Below, in pieces: positions 28,136 through 37,803 of a DNA stretch of 64,000 bases. The stretch lies in NCBI RefSeq assembly GCF_004138485.1, contig NZ_RYEV01000008.1, forward strand, positions 310,001-374,000. Reading direction: 5' to 3'. The notes under the pieces are model-generated. The model had not been told where the DNA came from. It ran no database searches and saw only the letters and a list, made by a program, of their open reading frames with translations. The translations under genes and the position numbers were made by a program. Numbering within the stretch: position 1 is the first letter of the stretch; each line of letters begins with the position of its first letter. The DNA comes from Peristeroidobacter soli. GTDB lineage: Bacteria > Pseudomonadota > Gammaproteobacteria > Steroidobacterales > Steroidobacteraceae.

Positions 28136-30328
28136 ATGCTGGCCCATCACAACGACCGCGCTGTGTCGCGGCATGTTTCCCTGTTCCTGAGTCTGGCGCC
28201 GTGCCTGCTGACTGCGCCGAGTGTTTTTGCCGATCCGGCGCAGGATGCCGCTACAGATAAAGACGAGATCATCGATTACGTCATCGTGACCGGCTCGCAG
28301 GTGATGCTGCCGCCGGACTACGCCGGCGGGCAGGTGGCCCGCGGTGGACGTGTGGGTTTGTTTGGCAACCTGGACATCATGGATACGCCGTTCAACAGCA
28401 CCAACTACACCGCCGAGTTCATGCGCAATCTGCAAGCGCATAGCGTCGCGGACGTGGTGCAGAGTGACCCGGGCGTTCGCGTGGCTCGCGGCTTCGGCAA
28501 CTTCCAGGAGTTGTATGTGGTCCGTGGCTTTCCGGTGTACTCGGACGACATGGGGTACAACGGTTTGTATGGTCTGTTGCCACGACAGTACGTCGCTGCG
28601 GAGTTTCTGGAGCGCGTCGAAGTCTTTCGCGGTGCCAACAGCTTCTTGAATGGCGCCGCGCCGGGCGGCAGTGGCATCGGCGGCTCGTTCAATCTCGTGC
28701 CCAAACGTGCGCCGGACCGTGCGTTGAATCGAGTGACGATCGGTGCGGAAAACAGTGGCGAAGGCTACGGTGCGCTCGACTTCGCTCGACGCTTCAGCGA
28801 CGGCAACTTCGGTATTCGCGCCAATGCGGTTCGCCGGGATGGCGAGACGTCCGTGGACGATCAGGATCGTCAGCTGACGATGTTCTCGCTCGGTATGGAT
28901 TATCGCGGCGACAAGGCGCGACTGTCGGCCGACCTGGGCTATCAGGATCACAACATCGATGCGCCACGTCCGAGCGTCACGCCGTTCGGCGGCATTCCGC
29001 GCGAGCCCGATGCTTCGGCGAACTTCGCCCAAAAGTGGACCTACAGCAGCGAGCGGGATTTCTTCGGCGTGGCTCGCGGCGAATATGACTTCACCGAAGG
29101 CGTGAGTGCCTGGCTCGCGGCCGGCTTCCGGGACAGCGAAGAGCACAACAACCTGGCGAATCCAACGGCAGCGCCGGGTGGCGCCGCGACGACCTATCGC
29201 TTCGAGAACTACCGCGAAGATCTGGTGAAGACCGGCGACACGGGTATTCGTTTCGAGTTCGACACCGGCGCGGTGGGGCATCGCCTCGTTGCGTCCTTGT
29301 CCTATTTTGATCTGGACTCGAAGAACGCCTATGCATTGTCGTCGTTCGGCGGGCTCGCCTTCGATTTGTATCATCCGGTGCAGCTCGCCGAGCCCGCGGC
29401 GACCGCTTTCGTTGGCGGCGTGATGTCCTCGCCTCGGACGACGACCAGAACGAAGACGGAGAGTTTCGCGCTGGCCGATACGTTGTCGTTCAGCGAGAGC
29501 CGGTTGCTGGTCACGCTCGGTGCGCGTTATCAGAAGATCGAGCAGAACAGCTACGACTACAACAACGGCTCGGAGCTGTCCGCCTACGACGAGAGCACGG
29601 TAACGCCCGTATTTGGCGTCGTTGTGAAGCCTTGGGAGCGTATTTCGCTGTACGCCAATTACATCGAGGGCCTGCTTCAGGGTGAAGAAGTGCCGGCGGT
29701 GATCGGCGGTGTGGCGATCGCGAATGCCAACGAGATCTTCGATCCATTCAAGTCCAAGCAATACGAGGTCGGTGCCAAGTACGATGGCGGCACGCTCGGT
29801 GGCAGCGTTGCGATCTTCCGCATCAATCAGCCGAGCACCATTCTGGTCGGCAACGTGGTGAAGGAGTCCGGCGAGCAGCGCAATCAGGGCATCGAGCTCA
29901 GCGTGTACGGGCAGCTGGCTCCAGAGGTGCGCTTGCTGGGTGGCGTGACGCTGCTCGATGCCGAGAATCGCCGCGGCGATGTGCCGGCCGACGATGGCAA
30001 GGACGTCATCGGTGTGCCGAGCACGCAGGCGAACGTCGGCATCGAGTGGGATATCTTGCAGGCATTGAGTGTGGACGGGCGCCTGGTCTACACGAGCTCG
30101 CAGCCCGCGAGCGCGGACAACACGCTGGAAATTCCGTCATGGACGCGGCTCGACGTCGGTGCCCGGTATTCGATCAAATGGGATGAGCGCGAGGTCACGC
30201 TGCGGGCGCGGGTCGACAATGTCACGGATGAGAATTACTGGGCGTCGGTCGGCGGATCGTTCGGCGCCAATTATCTGGTGCTGGGCGGGCCGCGTACCTT
30301 CGTGCTATCGGCGTCGTTCGATTTCTAA
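28136..30328 (+). CDS. TonB-dependent siderophore-type receptor
   Basis: 730 residues from the ATG at 28136, which has AAGAGGAA upstream; the frame is open to 28055. Signal peptide region ending LLTAPSVFA. The plug has DYVIVTGSQ, SVADVVQSDPGVRVARGFGNFQELYVVRG and ERVEVFRGANSFLNGAAPGGSGIGGSFNLVPKRA, the siderophore-receptor (FhuA/FptA-like) plug pattern. The barrel ends FVLSASFDF with the terminal Phe. It lacks an STN domain, so it only transports. Two exported amidohydrolase genes follow at about 60 bp. Confidence 0.93.
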   Translation: MLAHHNDRAVSRHVSLFLSLAPCLLTAPSVFADPAQDAATDKDEIIDYVIVTGSQVMLPPDYAGGQVARGGRVGLFGNLDIMDTPFNSTNYTAEFMRNLQAHSVADVVQSDPGVRVARGFGNFQELYVVRGFPVYSDDMGYNGLYGLLPRQYVAAEFLERVEVFRGANSFLNGAAPGGSGIGGSFNLVPKRAPDRALNRVTIGAENSGEGYGALDFARRFSDGNFGIRANAVRRDGETSVDDQDRQLTMFSLGMDYRGDKARLSADLGYQDHNIDAPRPSVTPFGGIPREPDASANFAQKWTYSSERDFFGVARGEYDFTEGVSAWLAAGFRDSEEHNNLANPTAAPGGAATTYRFENYREDLVKTGDTGIRFEFDTGAVGHRLVASLSYFDLDSKNAYALSSFGGLAFDLYHPVQLAEPAATAFVGGVMSSPRTTTRTKTESFALADTLSFSESRLLVTLGARYQKIEQNSYDYNNGSELSAYDESTVTPVFGVVVKPWERISLYANYIEGLLQGEEVPAVIGGVAIANANEIFDPFKSKQYEVGAKYDGGTLGGSVAIFRINQPSTILVGNVVKESGEQRNQGIELSVYGQLAPEVRLLGGVTLLDAENRRGDVPADDGKDVIGVPSTQANVGIEWDILQALSVDGRLVYTSSQPASADNTLEIPSWTRLDVGARYSIKWDEREVTLRARVDNVTDENYWASVGGSFGANYLVLGGPRTFVLSASFDF

Positions 30329-30347
30329 CAACGTAACTTTGGGACGA

Positions 30348-30374
30348 GATCGGTCGCCGCGGTGGCGGCCGATC
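30348..30374 (+). promoter_or_regulatory. 11-bp stem hairpin between receptor and amidohydrolase genes
   Basis: GATCGG plus TCGCC (30348-30358) pair with GGCGG plus CCGATC (30364-30374) around the loop GCGGT, with one T-G wobble. It sits between the receptor stop and the ribosome binding site (GGAAGGG) of the next gene, with no U-run, so it may tune expression or mRNA stability within the operon. Confidence 0.5.
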
Positions 30375-30387
30375 ACTGGAAGGGTTG

Positions 30388-31788
30388 ATGACAAGACGAT
30401 TGTTGCGTGGCCTCGGCCACGTCGGTGTGGTGTTGATAGCCGCTGTTGCCGGAACGAGCGCGCAAGCCGCGAGGCCCGAGCCGCCTTTCACCATCGATCC
30501 GTATCCCAGTACTTACCAGCCGCTGCCGCGTACCGATACGCTGATCGTCGATGTGACTATTCTCGACGGCGCGGGCGGTCGCATGGATCAAGGCGAGATT
30601 CTGTTGCGCGATGGGCGTATCGCTGCCGTCGGACACGGGTTGCCGCGAGATAACGTCACCGTCGTGCAAGGCAAGGGGCGCTGGGTCACGCCAGGCATCA
30701 TCGACATTCACAGTCACAACGGCACGTATGTGTTGCCGCTGACGTCGCTGGATCGCAAGGCATCGGACGTGTCCGAGACCAGCGATCCAAACGTTGCCGA
30801 TACGTGGGTAGAGCACGCGGTGAATCCACAAGATCCCGCCTTCGCGGTGGCGTTGCGCAGTGGCGTGACGACGATTCAAGTGCTGCCTGGCTCGACACCG
30901 CTATTCGCCGGCCGCTCGGTGGTCGTGAAGCCGGTGCCTGCGACCAATGTGCGGGCGATGAAATTCCCCGGCGCCGTGCAAGCCTTGAAGATGAGCTGCG
31001 GCGAGAACGCCAAGAGTTTCTTCGGCGACAAGGAAGAGGCGCCCAACAGTCGCCAGGGTGAGATCGCCATCATTCGCGAAGCGCTGCTGCGTGCGCAGGA
31101 GTATCGAGAAGAATGGCATCAGTATTCGCGGGGCAAGAGCAAGAAGCCGCCGCAACGGGATTTGAAGCTCGACACGCTGGCGGCCGTGCTCGATGGCGAC
31201 ATTCCAGTTCATATGCACTGTTACCGGGCCAGCGACATGTCCGCGATGATGGGCGTCGCGCAGGAATTCGGTTTCAAGATCGCCGCGTTTCATCATGCCA
31301 CCGAGGCGTACAAGATCCCGGCGCAACTCAAACAAGCCGGCACGTGCGTCGCCGTGTGGTCGGACTGGTGGGGTTTCAAGATGGAGTTGCAAGACGCCAT
31401 TCGCGAGAACGCCGCCATGTCGGACGCGGCGGGTGTCTGCACGATGATGCATTCGGACTCGCCGGTCGTCGGGCAGCGATTGCAGATCGAAGCCGCCAAG
31501 GCGGCAGGGGCGGGCCGGCGTGGTGGATTGAATCTGCCGCCCGAGCACGTCATCACCTGGGTCACGAGCGTGCCGGCGAAGGTGCTGCGATTGGGGGATC
31601 GCATCGGCACCATCGCTGCCGGCTTCAACGCCGATCTGGTGCTGTGGTCGGGCGAGCCGTTCTCCATTTATACCAAGGCGGATCGAGTGTTCATCGACGG
31701 AGCTCAGGTTTACGACAGCGCCGAGCCCGCTCGTTCGCCAGAATCCGATTTCGGGCTGGGCCGTCCGGAGATGGGAGGCCGTCAATGA
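30388..31788 (+). CDS. Exported amidohydrolase, catalytic member of a pair
   Basis: 466 residues from the ATG at 30388, with GGAAGGG upstream; a TTG at 30385 is also in frame. A signal peptide (GLGHVGVVLIAAVAGTSAQA) precedes an imidazolonepropionase-like amidohydrolase domain: TPGIIDIHSHNG with His108/His110, VHMHCY with His275/His277, FHHATEAYK with His302/His303, and MHSDSP with His355/Asp357. These are the expected metal ligands and catalytic Asp of the family. The stop overlaps the start of a related gene (ATGA). Likely a periplasmic hydrolase acting on a cyclic amide or dipeptide-like substrate taken up by the receptor; the substrate is inference. Confidence 0.88.
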   Translation: MTRRLLRGLGHVGVVLIAAVAGTSAQAARPEPPFTIDPYPSTYQPLPRTDTLIVDVTILDGAGGRMDQGEILLRDGRIAAVGHGLPRDNVTVVQGKGRWVTPGIIDIHSHNGTYVLPLTSLDRKASDVSETSDPNVADTWVEHAVNPQDPAFAVALRSGVTTIQVLPGSTPLFAGRSVVVKPVPATNVRAMKFPGAVQALKMSCGENAKSFFGDKEEAPNSRQGEIAIIREALLRAQEYREEWHQYSRGKSKKPPQRDLKLDTLAAVLDGDIPVHMHCYRASDMSAMMGVAQEFGFKIAAFHHATEAYKIPAQLKQAGTCVAVWSDWWGFKMELQDAIRENAAMSDAAGVCTMMHSDSPVVGQRLQIEAAKAAGAGRRGGLNLPPEHVITWVTSVPAKVLRLGDRIGTIAAGFNADLVLWSGEPFSIYTKADRVFIDGAQVYDSAEPARSPESDFGLGRPEMGGRQ

Positions 31789-33011
31789 AATTGCAAACAT
31801 TCACTGCGTTGTTTCTGCTGAGCGCTGCTGCCGGCGCGCAGAACCTCTCAATCGTCGGCGCCAGGGCGTGGACATTGACCAGTGACACGCCGATCGACAA
31901 CGCGACCATCGTCATTACCGACGGCAAGATCACTTCAGTGAGTCCGACGCCGCCGCCGGCGAGCATGCGAGTCATCGATGCGGGCGGCAGGATCGTGACG
32001 CCAGGATTGATGCATCCGGCGACCCGGCTCGGCCTGATCGAAGTCAGCTCGGCGGCGGAGACGGTCGATCATGCAGCGAAGGCGGGCGCATCGGGCGCGG
32101 GCTTCGACGTTCAGTACGCCATCAATCCGAATTCCGTGCTGATCGATCTGGCGCGCGCCGACGGTGTCACTCGCGCGTTGAGTTATCCGAGTTCGAGCAA
32201 CACGCCGCCGTTCGCAGGTTCCGGGTCACTGCTGCACTTGTTCGATGGCGGCGATGTGGTCGAGCAGCCGCGCATGGCGGTGTTCGTCACGATCAGCAAT
32301 CGCAGCGCCAATTCCACTGTGGGCTCGCGGTCGGCGCAGTGGCAATTGCTCAGAGCGGCGCTCGATACAGCGAAAGCGGCGACGCCGTCGGCGACGCGCA
32401 CTCCGGACAGCATCGCGCTCGAGTCCATCGTCCAGGGCAAGGTGCCGCTCGCCATCAGCACGAATCGCGAGTCCGATTTGCGTCAGGCCATCGGGTTGGC
32501 GCGTGACTATGGCATTCGTGTCGTGATCGTCGGCGGCGCCGAAGCGTGGCGAGTGGCGGATCAGTTGGCCGCGGCGAAGATCGCGGTGATCGCCGATCCC
32601 ATGTCCAATCTGCCCGCGTCGTTTGACGAGCTCGGCGCGCGATTGGACAACCCGGCGTTACTGCGCAAAGCGGGTGTGACGGTCGCGATGAGTCTCGATG
32701 GCGTGCAGAGCTATAACGCGGGTTTGTCGATTCGCGAAGGCGCGGGGTTGGCGGTTGCGAACGGCATGTCTTATGTCGACGGCCTGCGCTCGATCATCAG
32801 CGCGCCGGCTGAGATCTACGGAATCGCGGATCGCTTCGGAACGCTCGCGCCCGGCAAGGATGGCGACGTGGTCATTTGGGATGGCGATCCGCTCGAGCCG
32901 TCGTCCGCGCCGACGACGGTTCTGGTTCAAGGCAGGGAGGTCTCGCTGACGACTCGACAGACCGAGCTGCGCGATCGGTACATGCCAGCGGTCAAGGCAC
33001 TCCGACAATGA
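31785..33011 (+). CDS. Exported amidohydrolase paralogue with lost metal-ligand motifs
   Basis: 408 residues from the ATG at 31785, translationally coupled to the preceding gene; GGAGG lies just upstream. Signal peptide MKLQTFTALFLLSAAAGA. The fold is clearly that of the upstream enzyme (IVGARAWTLTSDTPIDNATIVITDGKI; TPGLMHP; late LAPGKDGDVVIWDGDPLEP), but the motif sites have changed: HSH is HPA (His77, Ala79), HMHC is ISTN, FHHATEA is VGGAEA and MHSDSP is MSLDGV. It is probably not a metal-dependent hydrolase by itself and may pair with its neighbour as a heterodimer. Confidence 0.85.
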   Translation: MKLQTFTALFLLSAAAGAQNLSIVGARAWTLTSDTPIDNATIVITDGKITSVSPTPPPASMRVIDAGGRIVTPGLMHPATRLGLIEVSSAAETVDHAAKAGASGAGFDVQYAINPNSVLIDLARADGVTRALSYPSSSNTPPFAGSGSLLHLFDGGDVVEQPRMAVFVTISNRSANSTVGSRSAQWQLLRAALDTAKAATPSATRTPDSIALESIVQGKVPLAISTNRESDLRQAIGLARDYGIRVVIVGGAEAWRVADQLAAAKIAVIADPMSNLPASFDELGARLDNPALLRKAGVTVAMSLDGVQSYNAGLSIREGAGLAVANGMSYVDGLRSIISAPAEIYGIADRFGTLAPGKDGDVVIWDGDPLEPSSAPTTVLVQGREVSLTTRQTELRDRYMPAVKALRQ

Positions 33012-33099
33012 TTGCTTGATGCACGCCGGCCAGGCGCGCGTTGGCAGTAACGCCGATGATCGCTCAGCGCGCCGATGAGTGCGCGCACTGATGGGGTTG

Positions 33100-34086
33100 C
33101 TAGCGCGGCTCCAGCGTCTCTCTCAGCCACCGCGCGGTGTCATCGATCGCGCGGTTGCTGAGGGCGGAGATCGACATCGCTTCCAGGAAGCTGTGTGACG
33201 CGCCTTTATAGAACGACGTCGTGACCTTCACGCCCGCCTGTTTGAGAAGCTCGGCGAGCCGCCAGTTCTGTTCGGTGAGGATGTCGCACTCGGGAATGAC
33301 CATGAACACCGGTGGCAGGCCGCGCAGATCGGCGAGCACCGGGCACACGAGCGGATTGTTCGCTTCCTCCCGGCTGTGCAGATAGTTGTCCCAGTACCGG
33401 GGCATTTCTTCCGCGGCGAGCATGTAGCCTTCGTAGCCGTAGCGTTGCAGCGCTGCCGGCTCGCTGTAGATATCCGTGACCGCATAGTTCGTCACGACCG
33501 CGTGGACCGCATTCGCGTCGCCTTCGTCGCGCAGCCTCAAGGCGGTCGTGATCGCGAGATTGCCGCCAGCCGAATCGCCGCCCAAGGCGATGCGGTCGCG
33601 ATCAATGCCCAATTCCGAGCCTTCTTCACGCACCCAGCGCACGACCGAGGCGATTTGCTGCTGGGCCACGGGGAATTTCACTTCCGGAGAAAGGGCATAG
33701 TCGACGCCGATGACAACGATATCAGCGCGCGCGGCGTACTCGCGCATGAGGCGGTCGTGGGTATCGATGCTAAACGTGGTCCAGCCACCGCCATGCATGT
33801 AGAGGAACGCAGGCTTCTCTGCGCGCGAAGACGGGTTGTGGATGCGCACGCGCACCGCTCCGACCGGTGTGGGCACGGTGTGCTCGACACGCTCAGACAT
33901 CACCGGGCCGCCGGCCGCCCAGGGCGCGCGCACCTGTTCGCAGGCGCGTCGCATTTCGGGCAACGGTAAGTTGTTGAAATCCGGGTAACTGGCGTAAGCC
34001 GCGCCGGTGGTGGCGATGAACTGGCGAATGTCGGGATCGAGATCGGCGCCGCGCGCCGGGATCGCTGTGCTGGTTGAATCGTCCAA
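33100..34086 (-). CDS. Alpha/beta hydrolase of the hormone-sensitive lipase family
   Basis: About 328 residues from the TTG at 34086, which has GGAG nine bases upstream; the frame is open to another TTG at 34164. HSL motifs are intact: oxyanion YMHGGGW, nucleophile elbow GGDSAGGN, acid in VIPECDILTE and His in GASHSFLEA. Cytoplasmic carboxylesterases of this family cleave short acyl esters. It is divergent from an AraC-type regulator with under 110 bp between the chosen starts, so the regulator may control it. Confidence 0.88.
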   Translation of the reverse strand: MDDSTSTAIPARGADLDPDIRQFIATTGAAYASYPDFNNLPLPEMRRACEQVRAPWAAGGPVMSERVEHTVPTPVGAVRVRIHNPSSRAEKPAFLYMHGGGWTTFSIDTHDRLMREYAARADIVVIGVDYALSPEVKFPVAQQQIASVVRWVREEGSELGIDRDRIALGGDSAGGNLAITTALRLRDEGDANAVHAVVTNYAVTDIYSEPAALQRYGYEGYMLAAEEMPRYWDNYLHSREEANNPLVCPVLADLRGLPPVFMVIPECDILTEQNWRLAELLKQAGVKVTTSFYKGASHSFLEAMSISALSNRAIDDTARWLRETLEPR

Positions 34087-34188
34087 CGTGAAGGGCTCCG
34101 CGCCGGCACAATGTCTGGCCGGCCGATTTTGTGGTATCACTGCTATGTCTGAGGAAGCTAGCAATCAGCCACTGGTGTGCCGTCGCCC

Positions 34189-35061
34189 ATGGAGCAACAT
34201 TCATCTCGTCCGGGCCAGCGCCGCGGCGCTGTCAAAAGCTCACTCAATCGTGCGTCCGCGTCCAATGGCGTGGCCGCCAATGCGCCTCCTCGCAGCACCC
34301 AAAGCATCGACTATCAGGACGTGCCGCGTCCAGTCGCAGCACTCGCGGATGAATACGAGTCGGGCACCATCCAGGAGCGCCACTCGCACAAGCGCGCCCA
34401 GGTGCTGTACTCGATCTCCGGGGTAGCGTCGGTCACGACCGATCACGCCAGCTACATCCTGCCGCCGCAGCGAGCCCTGTGGATTCCCAGTGGCGTCGCG
34501 CACGAGATGGCCTGTCGAGGGCACGTGTCGGTGCGGACGCTCTACATCGACGAGCGCGTGCGGGGCGATCTGCCTGAAGCCTGCCGCGTATTCGAAGTGT
34601 CCGACCTGCTGCGTGAGCTGATCATCGCCGCGGTTCGCATGCCAGTTGAGTACGACGAGCAAGGTCGCGACGGCCGGGTGATGCGGCTGATCCTGGATGA
34701 GATCGCGAGCGCGCCGAGCATTCCGCTCGACATCTCGATGCCGCTGGATGCCCGTCTGCTCAAAGTGTGTCGCGCGATCCTCGAAGATCCGGCGCACGCC
34801 GATACGCTGGACGACTGGGCGCGCGTCGCCGGCATGGGTCGTCGCACGTTCACCCGGATGTTCCGTCGTGAGACACAGATGAGTTTCGCTACCTGGCGTC
34901 AGCACGTGCGCCTGATGGAAGCGATGTCGCGCCTCGCGACCGGCGAACCGGTGACTGCGGTCGCCTTCGATGTCGGTTACAACAGCCCGAGCGCGTTCAC
35001 CGCCATGTTCCGCAAGGCGTTCGGCGCCGCCCCGACCCGATACATCAGCGAACAAACCTGA
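34189..35061 (+). CDS. AraC-family transcriptional regulator with cupin sensor domain
   Basis: 290 residues from the ATG at 34189; a GTG at 34177 is in frame. The N-terminal half is a cupin-like sensing domain (HSHKRAQVLYSISGVASV, LPPQRALWIPSGVAHEM). The C-terminal part has two helix-turn-helix units: DDWARVAGMGRRTFTRMFRRE and VTAVAFDVGYNSPSAFTAMFRKAFG, the AraC signature. It is divergent from the esterase gene and upstream of a receptor/GMC oxidoreductase pair. Confidence 0.93.
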   Translation: MEQHSSRPGQRRGAVKSSLNRASASNGVAANAPPRSTQSIDYQDVPRPVAALADEYESGTIQERHSHKRAQVLYSISGVASVTTDHASYILPPQRALWIPSGVAHEMACRGHVSVRTLYIDERVRGDLPEACRVFEVSDLLRELIIAAVRMPVEYDEQGRDGRVMRLILDEIASAPSIPLDISMPLDARLLKVCRAILEDPAHADTLDDWARVAGMGRRTFTRMFRRETQMSFATWRQHVRLMEAMSRLATGEPVTAVAFDVGYNSPSAFTAMFRKAFGAAPTRYISEQT

Positions 35062-35121
35062 GCCAGCGGCGCAATTCTCCCTCAGCATAGCGGCCCTCGT
35101 TGCAGGGATCCGAGGCCGCTT

Positions 35122-35330
35122 GTGAAATTGACGTCCGCACCTGTCGCCCGCTTCGACAGTGTCACCCGAGGATATCGAGGCTACGTGCTGGGGCTGTTGA
35201 CCCTGGTGTTCGTCATCAATTTCATCGACCGGCAGATCCTGTCGGTATTGATCTGCTGATAGCAAACGTTCCCACGATGGTTGGTTATTTGCTGGCCGCC
35301 CGCAACGTGCGCAACGACTGGCACGAATAA
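35122..35330 (+). pseudogene. Internally deleted MFS transporter relic
   Basis: From the GTG at 35122 the frame reads RGYRGYVLGLLTLVFVINF then IDRQILSVL and stops at 35257-35259; this is the first transmembrane helix and D-R-Q loop typical of MFS carriers. Just downstream in another frame comes VGYLLAARNVRNDWHE with a stop at 35328-35330, which looks like an MFS C-terminus. Some 350-400 residues between them are missing, so an internal deletion with frameshift destroyed the gene. The remaining 35331-35519 stretch of this 458-bp gap holds no gene apart from the leader of the next receptor. Confidence 0.65.
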
Positions 35331-35519
35331 GTCCTTACCCGGCATCCGGGAAACACCCAAAGGACGACTCCCTATCCGATTGCGATCATCGCCGGCTTGT
35401 ACGTGACGGCCTCTTCCAATCTCCCGCGGGATATCCCCGGCCGCCCTTATTGTGGCGGACGGCCTTCGGGTCTTATAGTCGCGACCCCCGCGCGCGTGGG
35501 GATGTCGAAAGGAGTTCAC

Positions 35520-37802
35520 ATGAGCAGCTCGACTGGGGATGGCAGGGTTTGTTTGTTAGGTCCCCGGGCTGTTGCGCTGCCGATGGCGTGGATGCTGGGC
35601 GCTGCCACGCCGGCCGCCGCCGAAAATCCGTCAACACCAGCATCGATCGACACCGGCCAGATCGAAGAAGTCCTGGTCAGTGCTCGCCGGCGCGGCGACG
35701 AGCGGTTGCAGGACGTGCCGGTCGCGGTGAGCGTGCTGTCCGATGAGGCCCTGCGCAAAGCGGGCATCACCGATCTGGCCGAAGTGGCGACCCGCACACC
35801 CAGCTTCACGTTCGGTCAACAGATCGGCAATCAACAGGAAGTCGTGATTCGCGGCATCGGCACCTTGCGCTTGACCGGATCGGCGGCCGAGCCCTCGGTG
35901 GGAACATTCATCGATGAGGTTTATGTGGGGCGCCGGGGCACCGCGACGCCGCCGCTGTTCGATCTGGAACGCGTCGAAGTGGTGCGCGGCCCGCAGGGCA
36001 CGCTGTATGGAAAGAATGTAGTCGGTGGCGCCGTGAACCTGCTCACCGCCCGGCCGAGCGATGAGACATCGGCACGAGTGGCTGTTTCGTATGGACAGTT
36101 CGACGTGTTCGGCGGACGCGACATCTGGGAAGGTTTGGCCTATGTCACGGGAGCGTTGAGCAACTCGGTTGCCGGCCGGGCCGCGGTTTATTTCCGCAAG
36201 AACGACGGCTATTCCCAAAATACCCTGCTCGATGAACGGCTCGACGATCAGGACAGTTACGCGGTGCGCGGCTCATTGCTGTTTCAGCCGACCGATGCGC
36301 TCGACATTCATGTCATTGCCGACTTCGGCCACAACGAGAGTCATGGCCAGTCGCGCCGGGCCGTCGACGATCCGTCGGTGCCTGGGCTGGGGGCGGTGGT
36401 TGCGTCGGGTCTGCTCAGCGACAACGTGCGCGAGAGCGATGCACCGTGGACTCAATGGGAAGACCAGGACACCGCCGGGCTCACGGCGCGCTTCGACTAT
36501 CGCCTCGGTGGCGGTCGCACGCTCACATATCTTTCCGCCGTCCGCTACGGTGACTTCAACGGTCGCTATTCCCTGGTCGGCACACGCTCACCGCCATCGC
36601 TCACCGACGCCGCCAACGGTCAGCGCGAGAAGTATGTCGGCATCACTCAGGATCTGCGCTTGAGCTCGGACGGCGAGGGCGCGTTACGCTGGGTGGCAGG
36701 GCTGTACTTCCTGCGTGAAGACACCAGCCTCATCGACAACAGCATCGCGACATCGTTTCTATCGGCGTTGGGGCCGGGCAGCGTCGGTGACATCCTCGAC
36801 GGCCAGTTCATTTACGATCAGGAAAACATCACCAAGAGCTCCGCCGCCTATGGCGAGCTGAGCTGGGCGATGACCGATGCGCTGTCGTTGACGGTGGGCG
36901 GCCGCTACACCTACGACGACAAGGATTATCGCAACCGGTCCGAGTGTCTGAACTTCGGCGCGCAACCCGATTTCATCTATTGCGTGGCGCCGCTCGGCGC
37001 GGAGTTCTGGGATATTCGTACCAGCAAAAGCTGGAGCGAATTCACGCCCAAGGCCAGCCTCGACTGGCGCGCGAATGAAGAAGCGCTGTTATATGTCAGC
37101 GCGGCGCGAGGCTTCAAAGGTGGCGGATGGCAGGGCAAGCCCGGCACCGAGGCAGCAGCGCTGCTGCCCTACGATCCGGAAATCGCGTGGACCTATGAGA
37201 TTGGTGCCAAGACGCGCTGGGCCGACGGGCGCGTGCTCGCCAACGTTGCGGTCTTCCACACATCGTTCGACGATCTGCAGGTGGAGCAGCTCGACGACGC
37301 GGGTCTGTCATTGATCATCGACAACGCCGCGTCGGCGCGAATCGACGGTGTCGAGCTGGAATTGCAGGTGCGGCCCACACCGGCGGTGCAGTTATGGTTG
37401 AGCGGCTCGTACCTGGATTCGGAGTATCGTGATTTCGTCGACTCGGCCGGCAATGATCTTTCGGGCAATCGGCTGGCGCGCACGCCGGAGTTTCGTTTTA
37501 CCGGCGGTGTCGATTACACGATGCCAGTCAGCAGCGATCTGTCGCTCGACACCCGCGTCGAATATCAATGGCAGGACCAGATGCCGTGGATGGTCGAGAA
37601 CACGGTGTTCGAAGATTCCTACGGATTGCTCGATGCGCGAGTTGCCCTACAGGCGCGCGCGGAGCAATGGGAAGTCGCGTTGTTTGGTAAGAATTTGACG
37701 GACCAGCTATATCGTCTCGACGCCATTCCGTTCCTGGGCGATGTATTCTCCCGCTTCGGCGCGCCGCGCAGTTACGGCGTGCAGTTCACCAAGTCGTTCT
37801 AA
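35520..37802 (+). CDS. TonB-dependent receptor
   Basis: 760 residues from the ATG at 35520, which has AAAGGAG upstream. The frame is open to 35397. The plug begins IEEVLVSARRRGDERLQDVPVAVSVLSDEAL, the pattern of the sphingomonad/Steroidobacter-type receptors, and contains QEVVIRGIGT and ERVEVVRGPQGTLYGKNVVGGAVNLLT. The barrel ends SYGVQFTKSF. There is no STN domain. The next gene, a GMC oxidoreductase, starts one base after the stop, so the two are coupled and the receptor's ligand may be an alcohol, sterol or similar substrate of that enzyme. Confidence 0.94.
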   Translation: MSSSTGDGRVCLLGPRAVALPMAWMLGAATPAAAENPSTPASIDTGQIEEVLVSARRRGDERLQDVPVAVSVLSDEALRKAGITDLAEVATRTPSFTFGQQIGNQQEVVIRGIGTLRLTGSAAEPSVGTFIDEVYVGRRGTATPPLFDLERVEVVRGPQGTLYGKNVVGGAVNLLTARPSDETSARVAVSYGQFDVFGGRDIWEGLAYVTGALSNSVAGRAAVYFRKNDGYSQNTLLDERLDDQDSYAVRGSLLFQPTDALDIHVIADFGHNESHGQSRRAVDDPSVPGLGAVVASGLLSDNVRESDAPWTQWEDQDTAGLTARFDYRLGGGRTLTYLSAVRYGDFNGRYSLVGTRSPPSLTDAANGQREKYVGITQDLRLSSDGEGALRWVAGLYFLREDTSLIDNSIATSFLSALGPGSVGDILDGQFIYDQENITKSSAAYGELSWAMTDALSLTVGGRYTYDDKDYRNRSECLNFGAQPDFIYCVAPLGAEFWDIRTSKSWSEFTPKASLDWRANEEALLYVSAARGFKGGGWQGKPGTEAAALLPYDPEIAWTYEIGAKTRWADGRVLANVAVFHTSFDDLQVEQLDDAGLSLIIDNAASARIDGVELELQVRPTPAVQLWLSGSYLDSEYRDFVDSAGNDLSGNRLARTPEFRFTGGVDYTMPVSSDLSLDTRVEYQWQDQMPWMVENTVFEDSYGLLDARVALQARAEQWEVALFGKNLTDQLYRLDAIPFLGDVFSRFGAPRSYGVQFTKSF

Positions 37803-37803
37803 C

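Noticed and set aside
28040-29761. 573-codon minus-strand open frame
   Set aside because: Antisense to the siderophore-type receptor, no domain.
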